The position numbers and the translations under genes were made by a program. Below the pieces are notes generated by a model that had not been told where the DNA came from, made no database searches, and was given only the letters and a program-made list of their open reading frames with translations. Source: UBA1563 sp041667115 (GTDB taxonomy: Bacteria; Bacteroidota; Ignavibacteria; Ignavibacteriales; Ignavibacteriaceae). From it: a stretch of DNA of 64,000 bases. This document shows positions 8,465-17,465 of this stretch, piece after piece; the stretch's first letter is position 1, and each line of letters starts with the position of its first letter. Location of the stretch: contig JBAYFO010000002.1 in the NCBI GenBank assembly GCA_041667115.1, positions 1-64,000 of the forward strand, read 5' to 3'.

Positions 8465-9140
8465 AGCATTTATATAATAAATTTTAAATGTGGATATCGC
8501 GTTGTTAATGTATGAAGTTGGGATTTATTCATGGAACACCTCCATATTATTTTGATATTTTTTAAGAAAAAGATTCGAATGAAAAGAAGAGAAACTTTTC
8601 AGGAAGCTTTTTATAAATCCACTGCTTCAGATTAAACATCTTTACAATCAATTTTGCCCTTAGTTATTTTTCTTTGTCCAAATAGTAGCTCCAACCTAAA
8701 ATTATTCCTTCATAAAGTCAAGAAAAATAATCTGCATGTCTCCTGAAAAGGGACATAACTACCTTCTGTCTAAGTCCCATTAGTACCTTAACATTAAAGT
8801 TCATGAAATTCGCCACGGCGAATTGGCAGAATATTAATAAGACAAATAAAGTAAAACAATGAATGGATGAATGCTTTTCATTCAACCAGACAAACATTCA
8901 ATCATTCAACTCTACAATTTGGTTCTGACTTGTCCATGTTAAAAATAAGTCAGTGATAATAAATTAATTACCGAATCTCCTTGATGTTTTTTCATCAGAG
9001 AGGAGAGATCGACAATTCTTCTTTCCCATGGTTTCTTTCCCGGAGATGATATTTTGAAAATTTTAATTAAAATGTATATTAGAAACATGGATTTAGAACA
9101 ATGATTATTTCTATTTTTCAATTAATAAAAAGGTGAACTC
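8465..9140. other. Intergenic region with a perfect palindrome
   Basis: About 675 bases without a supported gene. A perfect palindrome AATTCGCC-ac-GGCGAATT lies at 8807-8824. A semi-repeated GGGACATAA/GTCCC segment lies upstream of it (about 8735-8785), and ATTCA-rich simple sequence at 8855-8915. A 60-codon minus-strand frame at 8939-9121 is low-complexity and was rejected. The promoter of the pseudokinase gene should lie near 8465-8560. Confidence 0.45.
8807..8824. repeat. Perfect 8-bp-arm palindrome
   Basis: AATTCGCC and GGCGAATT are separated by two bases. It is similar in style to the GGCGAAAC/GTTTCGCC hairpin at 3408-3426, so both may belong to one family of small intergenic palindromes. 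Confidence 0.6.
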
Positions 9141-9245
9141 ATGGGAAAAGAAAAAAGTGTTAAGAAGGATGTTAAAAAGAAAGCCACCAAGACTTTAAAG
9201 GAAAAAAGAAACGAAAAGAAAGAGAAGAAGAGTCAAGCTAAATAA
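9141..9245 (+). CDS. Tiny lysine-rich protein, 34 aa
   Basis: ATG at 9141, stop TAA at 9243-9245. AGGTGA lies 5 bases upstream as a plausible ribosome-binding site. About half of the 34 residues are lysine, with the rest mostly Glu, Ser, Ala, Thr and Arg; there are no aromatic residues and no membrane segment. It should be a helical, strongly basic peptide, possibly nucleic-acid or ribosome associated. A 12-bp hairpin starts 22 bases after the stop, supporting a discrete small transcript. No family is recognised, and a chance frame cannot be excluded. Confidence 0.55.
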   Translation: MGKEKSVKKDVKKKATKTLKEKRNEKKEKKSQAK

Positions 9246-9266
9246 TTCCTTCTGAAGAAGAATTGT

Positions 9267-9297
9267 AAGTCATGGAAGCTATTCTCTTCCATGACTT
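9267..9297 (+). terminator. Terminator-like hairpin
   Basis: A 12-bp perfect stem AAGTCATGGAAG/CTTCCATGACTT with a 7-base loop follows the lysine-rich small gene. The tail (AATTAAAAG) is only weakly U-rich, so termination efficiency is uncertain. Confidence 0.55.
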
Positions 9298-9669
9298 AAT
9301 TAAAAGAACCTCATTTATGCTCGGGGTCTGCAACTAACATATTTCCCTCCAACTTTTAGCTTCAATAAAAACACCAAGCATCCAAAGATTTTACGGAAGA
9401 TCAGTTTATCTATGAATGGAACGCCGAAGACTACACGATAAATTTCTCTGCACAAAATAATTGTACCAACAAGCTACGTTTAAATAACTTATGTTGAAAA
9501 GATACTTTCCGAAAAGTTAGTTTGAGACAAACCAAAAATTAGAAAGTATCGCTAAGAAGTGAGAAAACGTAAGAAGTTAAAAGGGTTGTAATCAGTTTAA
9601 ACAGACTATCTGAGACCGGAATAAATATTTACAAAAAAAAACTGAGCTCTAAAAGAACTCAGCTTAAAG
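9298..9669. other. Intergenic region with possible gene relic
   Basis: About 370 bases before tRNA-Leu. Apart from a possible methyltransferase N-terminus fragment (9384-9497, given separately), I see only AT-rich sequence. Confidence 0.4.
9384..9497 (+). pseudogene. Possible relic of a SAM methyltransferase start
   Basis: One forward frame reads DFTEDQFIYEWNAEDY, then TINFSAQN, before a stop. This resembles the opening of many class I SAM methyltransferases (W-x-A-x-x-Y followed by S-x-x-Q). No start codon, SAM-binding glycine motif or remaining body is present, and stops lie just upstream. If real it is a short remnant. Similarity was judged by eye only. Confidence 0.25.
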
Positions 9670-9755
9670 TACCGAAGGCCGGACTCGAACCGGCACATGG
9701 TTTAAGCCATACTGGATTTTGAGTCCAGCGCGTCTACCAATTCCGCCACTCCGGC
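9670..9755 (-). tRNA. tRNA-Leu (CAA)
   Basis: An 86-base class II tRNA with a long variable arm (TATGGCTTAAACCATG region). The acceptor GCCGGAG pairs with CTTCGGT, the anticodon loop CTCAAAA gives CAA, and the T loop is GGTTCGAGTC. The discriminator is A; CCA is not encoded. Confidence 0.96.
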
Positions 9756-9854
9756 AAATACAAATCAAAATTATTTAGTACGAAATAATCTTAAAAAGAT
9801 TGGTTCAAATATAAGAAACTTCATCGGTTCAATCAATTAGGAGAGCACAATTTT

Positions 9855-10616
9855 TCAGTTTTTGTTCATTATTTCTAAAGCTAAACTCAAATACGCTTGA
9901 GAACCTTTTGAAATGGCGTTAAAGAGAACCGCAGGAATACCTTTAAATACCGCTTCAGAAATTGTTACGTTTTTAGGGATCATGGTTTTAAGCAGATAAC
10001 CATTATACTTTTCCAATAATTCATTCATGGCTAAGAGTGATACTTTGGTGTGAGCCTCAAACATCGTAAAAAATATTCCTTCAATTTTCAATCGCTGATT
10101 GTACATCTGCTTTACAAATTCATAATGTCGCATCATTTTGCTTAGTGCGTCCAACGAAAAATTTTCTGCCCGAATAGGAATTAAGATTGAATCCGCAACC
10201 GCCATTGCATTAGTTGTCATTCCTTTTAAGTAAGGGGGACAATCGATCAAAATATAATCATAAGTTTCAGCTTGAGCCCGGATTACGTTTGCAATGAACA
10301 TGATGTTTGAAGAAAGTTTTTCTAATCGTTGTTCTGATTGATAAGAGGAAACGAGGGCAGGGATAAAATCTAGAAACGGGATGTCGGTTTTGTGAATTAC
10401 TTTATCGATGGACTTTGCATAACTAAAAACATCAAAAATATCTCCTTTAATTTTATCCGGAAGAAAACCGAGTGCAATTGAACAAGCGCCGGAGGCATCA
10501 AAATCAATTATCAATGTTTTTTTTTCAGCTACAGCTAAACTCGCGCCTAAATTGATAACCGATGTGGTTTTGCCTACCCCTCCTTTTGGAACAGCGACTG
10601 CAATTACTTTTCCCAT
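9855..10616 (-). CDS. ParA/Soj-family ATPase, orphan
   Basis: A 253-residue ATPase of the ParA/MinD superfamily. The deviant Walker A motif KGGVGKTT (11-18) and the Walker B-like DYILIDCPPYLKG are intact, as is the DFDASG motif. ParA proteins form ATP-dependent dimers on DNA or other surfaces to position cargo (chromosome, plasmid or protein arrays). No parB gene or obvious parS site is adjacent, so the cargo is unknown; this may be a solitary cargo-positioning ParA rather than the chromosomal segregation protein. It has no DNA-binding N-terminal extension. Confidence 0.85.
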   Translation of the reverse strand: MGKVIAVAVPKGGVGKTTSVINLGASLAVAEKKTLIIDFDASGACSIALGFLPDKIKGDIFDVFSYAKSIDKVIHKTDIPFLDFIPALVSSYQSEQRLEKLSSNIMFIANVIRAQAETYDYILIDCPPYLKGMTTNAMAVADSILIPIRAENFSLDALSKMMRHYEFVKQMYNQRLKIEGIFFTMFEAHTKVSLLAMNELLEKYNGYLLKTMIPKNVTISEAVFKGIPAVLFNAISKGSQAYLSLALEIMNKN

Positions 10617-10883
10617 AAAGGAATATTTTGACCTTTTATGATTTCAAAATGAGTTGAAAACTTTACAAAAGTAAAAACTGAGAAATACCTATAACAATTT
10701 ACTAAAAATGGAATGACTTAAAAATTTGGTTGTCATTGAGTCATTCTTCGTAAATTCCGAACAGGAGAATTGTAAGAGGAGAATAATTTCGAATAATTGC
10801 AGCAGTATCCTAAACTTTATCGAAAATATCTTCCCTTAAAATAGAAAAAGCCACAGAAGATTCATTCTGTGGCTTTAATACTG

Positions 10884-10958
10884 TGGGGGCTGAAGGAGTC
10901 GAACCTCCGACCCTCTGCTTGTAAGGCAGATGCTCTAAACCAACTGAGCTAAGCCCCC
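10884..10958 (-). tRNA. tRNA-Val (TAC)
   Basis: A 75-base cloverleaf. The acceptor GGGGGCT pairs with AGCCCCC, the anticodon loop CTTACAA gives TAC, and the T loop is GGTTCGACTC. The discriminator is A; CCA is not encoded. Confidence 0.97.
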
Positions 10959-11065
10959 GTGAGGGAAATTTCAAAATCCAAAAAACAAATAATAAAATGT
11001 TTTTCAAAAACCGTTACAAATATCTTACTTTGCAATCAGAATTCCAAGCACTTTTTATTTTTTTG

Positions 11066-11137
11066 AGCGGAAGACGGGACTCGAACCCGCGACGTCAAGC
11101 TTGGGAAGCTTGCATTCTACCACTGAATTACTCCCGC
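11066..11137 (-). tRNA. tRNA-Gly (CCC)
   Basis: A 72-base cloverleaf. The acceptor GCGGGAG pairs with CTTCCGC, and the anticodon stem CAAGC/GCTTG encloses the loop TTCCCAA, giving anticodon CCC (reads GGG). The T arm is GCGGG/CCCGT. CCA is not encoded. Confidence 0.95.
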
Positions 11138-11287
11138 AAATCTCTATCGTAAACTTAATTGATATTTCTCTTTCCTTCAACTCTTTTTTAATTTTTTTTT
11201 ATTTAGAAACAATTCAAAATAGAAAATCTTTTTTTTGGAGCTTTGTTTGGTTATTTTTGATAAAATCTAAATCGAAAAGGAATTATA

Positions 11288-11941
11288 ATGAATCCGAATG
11301 AGAAAACGCCTCTCGCTAACTTAAGAGTCGATTATAAATCAGCTGAATTGAATGAAACGCATATAAGGCAAGATCCGATAGAGCAATTCGAAAACTGGTT
11401 CAATGATTCGATCCATGCAAAAATTTATGAGCCTAACGCCATGACTCTCGCTACTTCTTCTGGCGACGGTCTCCCAAACGCACGGATAGTTTTATTGAAA
11501 GGATTTGATAAAAATGGATTTGTGTTCTACACAAATTATGAAAGCCATAAAGGCCAAGAATTAGAATATAATCCTAAAGTAGCATTACTATTTTTCTGGA
11601 AAGAATTAGCGAGACAAGTCCGAATAAAAGGGAAAGTTGAAAAAATTTCTCGTAAAGAATCAGATGAATATTTCCATTCGAGACCGAAAGAAAGTCAACT
11701 TGGCGCTTGGGCATCTAACCAAAGCAGCGAAATACCGGATCGCAAATTTTTAGAAGAGAGATTCAAAACTCTACAAAAAAAATTTGGTGGAAAGGAAATA
11801 CCTCTTCCTCCTCATTGGGGCGGGTACCGAGTCGTTCCTTTTGAAATAGAATTTTGGCAAGGAAGAGAAAACCGTTTGCATGATAGAATTGTTTATCGCT
11901 TAGTTGAAAATGATTGGAAGATCAGCCGGCTTTCCCCTTAA
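11288..11941 (+). CDS. pdxH: Pyridoxamine 5'-phosphate oxidase
   Basis: An FMN enzyme that converts pyridoxine or pyridoxamine 5'-phosphate to PLP with O2, in the cytoplasm. It is 217 residues, the normal length. Family motifs are in order: DPIEQFENWFNDS, TLATSSGDGLPNARIVLLKG, FYTNYESHKGQEL, the ARQVRIKGKVEK segment, SRPKESQLGAWAS, and the C-terminal WGGYRVVP...EFWQGRENRLHDR and SRLSP end. Its last 20 bases overlap the convergent DMT transporter gene. Confidence 0.95.
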   Translation: MNPNEKTPLANLRVDYKSAELNETHIRQDPIEQFENWFNDSIHAKIYEPNAMTLATSSGDGLPNARIVLLKGFDKNGFVFYTNYESHKGQELEYNPKVALLFFWKELARQVRIKGKVEKISRKESDEYFHSRPKESQLGAWASNQSSEIPDRKFLEERFKTLQKKFGGKEIPLPPHWGGYRVVPFEIEFWQGRENRLHDRIVYRLVENDWKISRLSP

Positions 11942-12776
11942 TAAAATTTTCGTAAATAACCGATTTGATAGTCAGTCCAATTAGTATAACCGCTCCGCCA
12001 ATAAGTGCTAACGTCGATGGTTTTTCTCCGTACCAAATAAAAACCCAAACGGGATTCAACACCGGTTCTATCATTGAAATTAAAGAAGCTTCTATCGCAT
12101 GTACACGTTTGAGCGAATAAGTAAATACAGCGTATGCCAAACCAATCTGAACGATACCTAGATACGCAACCATTGTAAAATCCGAAAGCGTTAAAACTTG
12201 AATTGAAAAAACGGAGAATACACTGACAGCAGCAATGATAATATTTCCCCAAAAAATTGTAGCGAATTGATATGAATGGTCATTCTTCCGCATCCCGATA
12301 AGGAAACCCGCAAAGCACATCCCGGAGATGAGCGCAATAATATTTCCAACAAAATGTCCCGGAGAAAGTTCGCCCATAAAAAAGAGCACCATTCCGGCAA
12401 ATGCTAAAATGATCGTAACGATATTTATTTTTTCAAATTTTGTTTTAAGAAGAATTGGTTCTAAAATTAAGACGTAAATGGGAGCTGTATATTGCAGAAA
12501 AATTGCATTCGCCGCTGTTGTCATTTTTGTTGCAATAACAAAAAGAACAAGAATAGCCGCATAAAATAAGGCATTTATAAATGTCGCTTTGTTCCTTTTT
12601 ATCGCTTGACTTTTAAAAAGGATTAAGAATGTAGCCGCAGAAAAGAGTGATCGTAAAAAAGAGAGTTGAAAAGCATTTAATGAAATTAACTTGATGAAGA
12701 GTCCGCCGGTACTCCACAATATTCCGGCAAGAAATGCGGCAAATAATCCTTTTTGATGCGTTGAAAGTGCGTTCAT
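11922..12776 (-). CDS. DMT superfamily (EamA) transporter
   Basis: A 284-residue inner-membrane protein with about ten hydrophobic helices forming two EamA repeats (about 10-135 and 150-275). The start of repeat 1 (GILWSTGGLFIKL) and the end of repeat 2 (LNPVWVFIWYGEKPSTLALIGG) fit the family well. DMT transporters export metabolites, amino acids or drugs; the substrate cannot be read from sequence. It converges with pdxH, with coding ends overlapping by 20 bases. Confidence 0.85.
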   Translation of the reverse strand: MNALSTHQKGLFAAFLAGILWSTGGLFIKLISLNAFQLSFLRSLFSAATFLILFKSQAIKRNKATFINALFYAAILVLFVIATKMTTAANAIFLQYTAPIYVLILEPILLKTKFEKINIVTIILAFAGMVLFFMGELSPGHFVGNIIALISGMCFAGFLIGMRKNDHSYQFATIFWGNIIIAAVSVFSVFSIQVLTLSDFTMVAYLGIVQIGLAYAVFTYSLKRVHAIEASLISMIEPVLNPVWVFIWYGEKPSTLALIGGAVILIGLTIKSVIYENFIKGKAG

Positions 12777-12864
12777 CTAAATTTATTTTTTTTCTGTAAA
12801 TATAGGGAATAAACCAGTTGAAATTGAAAAATAGAAAGTTAAAAGTGATTCGGTAATGAACAAA

Positions 12865-12895
12865 TTAAAAAAGGCTGATCTAACAACCAGCCTTT
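12865..12895 (-). terminator. Terminator of the M16 peptidase gene
   Basis: Read on the minus strand: an 8-bp stem AAAGGCTG/CAGCCTTT with a 10-base loop, followed by a run of T. It lies about 40 bases beyond the M16 stop codon. Confidence 0.8.
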
Positions 12896-12933
12896 CTTAT
12901 GTCTTTCAACTTGTTACTTTATACTTTCAACTT

Positions 12934-15684
12934 TTACTTAACTTCATTCCCGTCGGCGTCCATATATTTTACTTCACCGAGATTCATATCTTTCAAACCT
13001 TGCTCAATTTTTGCACGGTCACCAACTACAACCCAAACTAATTGGTTTGGATGAATGGCTTTTTTTGCGGCATCCATTAATTCAGCTTTTGTTGCCGCTT
13101 TAACTTTCCCGGCAAAGGTTGAGAAATAATCGTCAGGCAAGCCAAAGCGTACCATCTCGCTTAAAGATCCGCGAACAGCGTTTCCGGTTTCCCAGGAACC
13201 AGCCATACTATTCACTTGATTTGTAACGACAAAATTTAATTCATCGTCTTTAATAGGAACTTCACCGGTAATTCCGGTTAATTCTTTTTGAATTTCGATG
13301 ATCGATTCTTTTGTTTTATCAGATTGAACCGGGGCATAAGCAAGGAATGGCCGCTGTCCCTTTGCTCCAACAAAAATAGATCGTGCGCCATATGACCAAT
13401 GCTTATCTTCACGGATATTCATATTGATACGTGAGGTAAAATTACCTCCAAGAATATCATTCATTAAATTTATCGCAATTTCGTCAGGATTTGATGTAGG
13501 AAGAGTCACCTGCCCTGCGATAATAACGCTTTGCATTGCGCCCGGTTTGTCCAAAATATAAATAACCGGTTTTTCTTTTTGTTCAACGTGAGCAATATTC
13601 TTCTGCTTAATCTCTCCCTTTTTCCAATCTTTAAATAACTTTTCAATTTTGGGAGTTAATTCTTCCAAAGTAATATCACCAACAACCACTAATGTGGCGT
13701 TATTTGGTTTAAGCCAATCTTGCTGGAATTTTATTAAATCTTCCCGTGTAATTTTGTTTACACTCTCTTCATATCCTGAACCTGTAAACGGACTTCCGTA
13801 CGCATGATTTTCTCCGTAAAGAATTTTCGGAAAAACTCTCAGCGCCATTGAGAACGGTGAAGATTTTTCTTGCTTAATTCCCGCGATCTGTTGTTTTTTC
13901 AAGCGATTAAAATCAGCTTCGGGGAATGAAGGATTGAGCACTACATCGGCAAAAATATCAAGTGATTTATCCAGGTTGGATTTTAACGATGAAAGATTTA
14001 CCGATGACATATCCAAATTTGAACCCGTACTTAAGTTAGCGCCTAAACTCTCCAACTCTTCGCTAATTTGAAGTGCGTTTCTTGTTTTCGTCCCTTCATC
14101 GAGCATATTCATTGCAAGACTTGCAGTTCCTTTTAAACCGAATTGATCGGAGGCAAAACCGGCATCAAAAAGTAAACTCATATTTACTACCGGAATTTCT
14201 TTTCTTTCTGCTAGGATTATTTTCATCCCGTTAGAAAGAGTAGTTTTTTTGAAGTCAGGGAATTTTGCATCGGGGGGCGTTCCGGCATCAGGCAATTTAC
14301 TTCTATCGGCATCAGACTTAACTACTTCATAAGTTGGGAACGGATGAACTTCTAAAATGTAAACTCCGTCTGATAACCACTTTCGGGCTGTTTCCAAAAG
14401 GTCTTTTGCGGTGGCTTCTTTTACCCATTTTTGTATTTGTTTATAATGGTCGGCATCTCCGGCAAAGACTTGGTTTTGCGCTAGAATATCTGACTTACCG
14501 CCGAAGCCGCCGATGCGCTCAATTCCTCTAACAAATTGTGCTATGGATTGCGTTTTAATTTTTTCCAGTTCTTTTTCAGTAGGTCCATCTTTTAAGAATT
14601 TCTGTAATTCTTCATCACCGGCTTTTTCTACTTTTGCAAGATCTTCACCAGGTTTTGCTGTTAAATCTATATAAAATTGTCCGGCAATTTCGCTAAGATC
14701 AACGTATGCTCTGGCGGATGTAGCTATTTGATCATCATAGACTAGACGTTTATAAAGACGTGAAGTTTTCCCTGAAGCAAGAACATCACTTACTAAATCA
14801 AGATAAACACCTTCTTGCGAGCCCCATTGTGGAACATTCCAAACTTTATAGATGCGTGATTGAGGAACTCTATCCTGCATTACCTGGCGATGACTTCCGG
14901 TCATTTTAGGAACCCATGTTTCATATTTTACGATTGGAGGTCCGGAAGGAATGTCGCCAAAATATTTTTCAACTTTTTGGAGCGCTTCCTGAGGATTAAT
15001 ATCACCTGCAACAACTAATGTTGCATTTGCCGCGCCATAATAAGTTTTGAACCAGTCTTTAACATCGTCTAAAGAAGCGGCATTAAGATCTTCCATAGAA
15101 CCAATGACTGTCCATGAATACGGATGTCCCGCCGGATAAGTGCTTTTTACAATAAGCTCATCTACTTTTCCATAAGGTTCGTTCTCTCCTTGACGTTTTT
15201 CATTCTGAACCACTCCGCGCTGCTCATCAAGTTTAGCTTGGTTTATTGCGCCTACCAGATGCCCCATTCTGTCTGATTCCATCCATAATGCTAAATCAAA
15301 CGCCGACTTAGGAACGTTTTGAAAATAATTTGTTCTGTCACTACTGGTCGTTCCATTCAAATCGGTCGCGCCAATTTTCTCCATCACTTTAAAATAATCA
15401 TCATTAAAATTTTCGCTTCCGTTAAACATAAGATGTTCAAACAAGTGAGCAAACCCGGTTTTTCCGAATTTCTCATTTTTTGATCCGACATGATACCAAA
15501 CATTAACGGCAACAATGGGAGCTTTGTGGTCTTCGTGAAGAAGAAGAGTTAAACCGTTTTTCAAAATGTGTTTTTCGTATTTGATCTCGACCGGCTGGTC
15601 GCTGAGAGAAGATTTTTTTTGAGCTGAGACAAGCAGAGTAAATGAAAAAAGAATCATAACTGCTGCAATTAACTTTTGCTTCAT
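12934..15684 (-). CDS. M16 family metallopeptidase, exported
   Basis: A zinc peptidase of the pitrilysin/insulinase family, 916 residues from the preferred ATG at 15684. That start gives a signal peptide (MKQKLIAAVMILFSFTLLVSA) and has GGACGAAG upstream; a longer frame from 15753 adds residues without merit. Two tandem M16 halves are present. The first (about 30-470) holds the inverted zinc motif HLFEH (H80, E83, H84) with the downstream Glu in QNEKR; the second (about 500-900) lacks the zinc motif, as usual for the partner half. Expected location is the periplasm or outer surface. Monocistronic. Confidence 0.9.
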   Translation of the reverse strand: MKQKLIAAVMILFSFTLLVSAQKKSSLSDQPVEIKYEKHILKNGLTLLLHEDHKAPIVAVNVWYHVGSKNEKFGKTGFAHLFEHLMFNGSENFNDDYFKVMEKIGATDLNGTTSSDRTNYFQNVPKSAFDLALWMESDRMGHLVGAINQAKLDEQRGVVQNEKRQGENEPYGKVDELIVKSTYPAGHPYSWTVIGSMEDLNAASLDDVKDWFKTYYGAANATLVVAGDINPQEALQKVEKYFGDIPSGPPIVKYETWVPKMTGSHRQVMQDRVPQSRIYKVWNVPQWGSQEGVYLDLVSDVLASGKTSRLYKRLVYDDQIATSARAYVDLSEIAGQFYIDLTAKPGEDLAKVEKAGDEELQKFLKDGPTEKELEKIKTQSIAQFVRGIERIGGFGGKSDILAQNQVFAGDADHYKQIQKWVKEATAKDLLETARKWLSDGVYILEVHPFPTYEVVKSDADRSKLPDAGTPPDAKFPDFKKTTLSNGMKIILAERKEIPVVNMSLLFDAGFASDQFGLKGTASLAMNMLDEGTKTRNALQISEELESLGANLSTGSNLDMSSVNLSSLKSNLDKSLDIFADVVLNPSFPEADFNRLKKQQIAGIKQEKSSPFSMALRVFPKILYGENHAYGSPFTGSGYEESVNKITREDLIKFQQDWLKPNNATLVVVGDITLEELTPKIEKLFKDWKKGEIKQKNIAHVEQKEKPVIYILDKPGAMQSVIIAGQVTLPTSNPDEIAINLMNDILGGNFTSRINMNIREDKHWSYGARSIFVGAKGQRPFLAYAPVQSDKTKESIIEIQKELTGITGEVPIKDDELNFVVTNQVNSMAGSWETGNAVRGSLSEMVRFGLPDDYFSTFAGKVKAATKAELMDAAKKAIHPNQLVWVVVGDRAKIEQGLKDMNLGEVKYMDADGNEVK

Positions 15685-15843
15685 AACTTCGTCCTTTTTT
15701 GTGAAATAATTTTTACAAAAATAGAAATTAATTTCGAGGAAATACAAATCCATACAAAATCTTTTTATGAACGGTTCTATTAATTGATGAGCAAATAGCG
15801 GCTACAAATTTATCTTGATTATTAACTTTTTATCAAATATCTT

Positions 15844-15871
15844 GGAAACCGAAAATATTATTTTAGTTTCC
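15844..15871. promoter_or_regulatory. Candidate operator for the TetR gene at 15883
   Basis: An imperfect inverted repeat with arms GGAAAC and GTTTCC and partly symmetric AAAAT/ATTTT interiors, ending 12 bases before the tetR start codon. TetR proteins usually bind such palindromes in their own promoter. Candidate only. Confidence 0.35.
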
Positions 15872-15882
15872 TCAGTATTAAG

Positions 15883-16488
15883 ATGAATGAAGAAAAGAAT
15901 AAAATACTCCTTTACTCACAGAATAAATTTCTAAGCGAGGGATTTTACAAGATTACACTTGACGAAATTGCTAAGGAGCTTCATGTTAGCAAAAAGACCA
16001 TTTACAAGCATTTTGGATCAAAAGAACAACTGCTCCGGGAGGCTACCTTCCATTTTATAACTGAGGCGGGAAACAAAATAACTGAAATTACCAAAGGTGA
16101 AACCCCCGCCATGGTAAAATTTGTTCTTCTTATGGAAACCATGGCAACGGTAATGGCAAAGTTCCAAAATAAATGGATCTCCGACATGGAGCATCATGCA
16201 AAAGATCTTTGGCTTGAGGTTGATAGTTTTCGGACACAAAAGTTAACCGCAAATTTATCGAAGTTGATCGAGCAAGGAATTGAAGAGGGAATTTTTAAGA
16301 AACGCCCGGTTCCGATCGTTCTTCAGGTTTTTATTTCTGCAATCCGCGGAGTTATTAATCCGGAATTCATAATGCATAGTAACTATGCAATGCAAACTGC
16401 CATGCAGGAAACTATAAGTATATTAATTGATTCAATGCTAACTGAAAAAGGTCATAAAGTTTTTTCAAAAATTAAAATACGGAGTTAA
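15883..16488 (+). CDS. TetR/AcrR-family repressor
   Basis: A 201-residue regulator. The N-terminal helix-turn-helix (about 5-52) reads ITLDEIAKELHVSKKTIYKHFGSKEQLL, typical of the family (18 of these residues are the recognition region). The C-terminal ligand domain is helical. It is the first gene of a five- to six-gene plus-strand operon encoding an ABC exporter, 3 bases before the next gene. The order matches E. coli cecR-ybhG-ybhF-ybhS-ybhR, so repression relieved by an exported drug or metabolite is likely. Confidence 0.9.
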   Translation: MNEEKNKILLYSQNKFLSEGFYKITLDEIAKELHVSKKTIYKHFGSKEQLLREATFHFITEAGNKITEITKGETPAMVKFVLLMETMATVMAKFQNKWISDMEHHAKDLWLEVDSFRTQKLTANLSKLIEQGIEEGIFKKRPVPIVLQVFISAIRGVINPEFIMHSNYAMQTAMQETISILIDSMLTEKGHKVFSKIKIRS

Positions 16489-16491
16489 GAA

Positions 16492-17454
16492 ATGAAATTG
16501 CTGCAAGTAACAGCTCTTTTTGCACTCATGCTATTATTCGGATGTGGAAATAATAGCGAGAAATCAAAAATAGAAGCGTCAGGGTTTATCCAGGCAACGA
16601 ATGTCACGGTAAGCGCGAAAGTCGGCGGAGAAATAAAACAAATCCTAAAAGATGAAGGAACCTTCGTAAACGAAAATGATACTATACTGATCATTGATAC
16701 TGAAAGTTTACATCTTCAACTTCAGCAAGCAGAAGCAAGTCTCCTACAAGCCCAGGCTCAGTTTGATTTATTAAAAAACGGTTCGCGGAAAGAAGATCTA
16801 TTACAGGCGGAAGCGTTACAAAATCAAGCCGAGATTAATCTTGCTTCGGCAAAACAAGATAGAGAACGATTTCAACAATTGTTAAATTCTAAATCTGTTT
16901 CACAAAAACAATTTGATGATATTGAAGCGCGTTACGACCTTGCTACTCAACAAGCAAACGCCGCTAAAGAGAACTATAAAAAAATGAAAAACATCGCGCG
17001 CAAAGAGGATTTAATGCTTGCCCAAGGAAGAGTTTTGCAAGCCCAAGCTCAAGTCGGTTTAGTAAAAAAGTCTATACGCGATGCTTATGTGGTTTCCCCG
17101 GTTAAAGGATTTATCACAAAAAAGTTTATCGAGAAAGGAGAAACGGTCAATCCCCTTTCATCATTATTTACAGTCTCAGATTTGCATAAGGTAGAATTAT
17201 TGATTTACATAAACGAAACTGAAATCGGAAAAATAAAACTTGCGGATAAAGTGACCGTTACTTCTGATTCTTACAAAGATAAGAAGTACTACGGAATGGT
17301 AACCTTTATTTCACCGGAAGCTGAATTCACTCCAAAAAATATTCAGACTAAAGACGAGCGGACGAAACTTGTGTATCAAGTTAAAGTTACAATACCGAAT
17401 GAATCACTTGAGTTAAACGACGGTATGCCGGCTGATGCGGAAGTCATTCTTTAA
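16492..17454 (+). CDS. HlyD/YbhG-type periplasmic adaptor lipoprotein
   Basis: A 320-residue membrane-fusion protein linking the ABC-2 exporter to the outer membrane. Signal peptide with lipobox LLFGC (Cys18). A lipoyl-like half follows (about 28-60), then a long Gln/Ala/Glu-rich coiled coil (about 75-185, with LLQAEALQNQAEINLASAKQ-type heptads), the second lipoyl half (DAYVVSPVKGFITKKFI), and a beta-barrel domain to the end. Length and layout match YbhG/EmrA-like adaptors. No outer-membrane channel gene is in the operon. Confidence 0.88.
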   Translation: MKLLQVTALFALMLLFGCGNNSEKSKIEASGFIQATNVTVSAKVGGEIKQILKDEGTFVNENDTILIIDTESLHLQLQQAEASLLQAQAQFDLLKNGSRKEDLLQAEALQNQAEINLASAKQDRERFQQLLNSKSVSQKQFDDIEARYDLATQQANAAKENYKKMKNIARKEDLMLAQGRVLQAQAQVGLVKKSIRDAYVVSPVKGFITKKFIEKGETVNPLSSLFTVSDLHKVELLIYINETEIGKIKLADKVTVTSDSYKDKKYYGMVTFISPEAEFTPKNIQTKDERTKLVYQVKVTIPNESLELNDGMPADAEVIL

Positions 17455-17465
17455 GATTACAAAAT

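Noticed and set aside
8939..9121. 60-codon minus-strand open frame
   Set aside because: Low-complexity, no RBS, no similarity to any family I know; it lies in ATTCA-rich intergenic sequence.
10810..11007. 65-codon minus-strand open frame
   Set aside because: It covers tRNA-Val (10884-10958); the frame is a by-product of the tRNA sequence.
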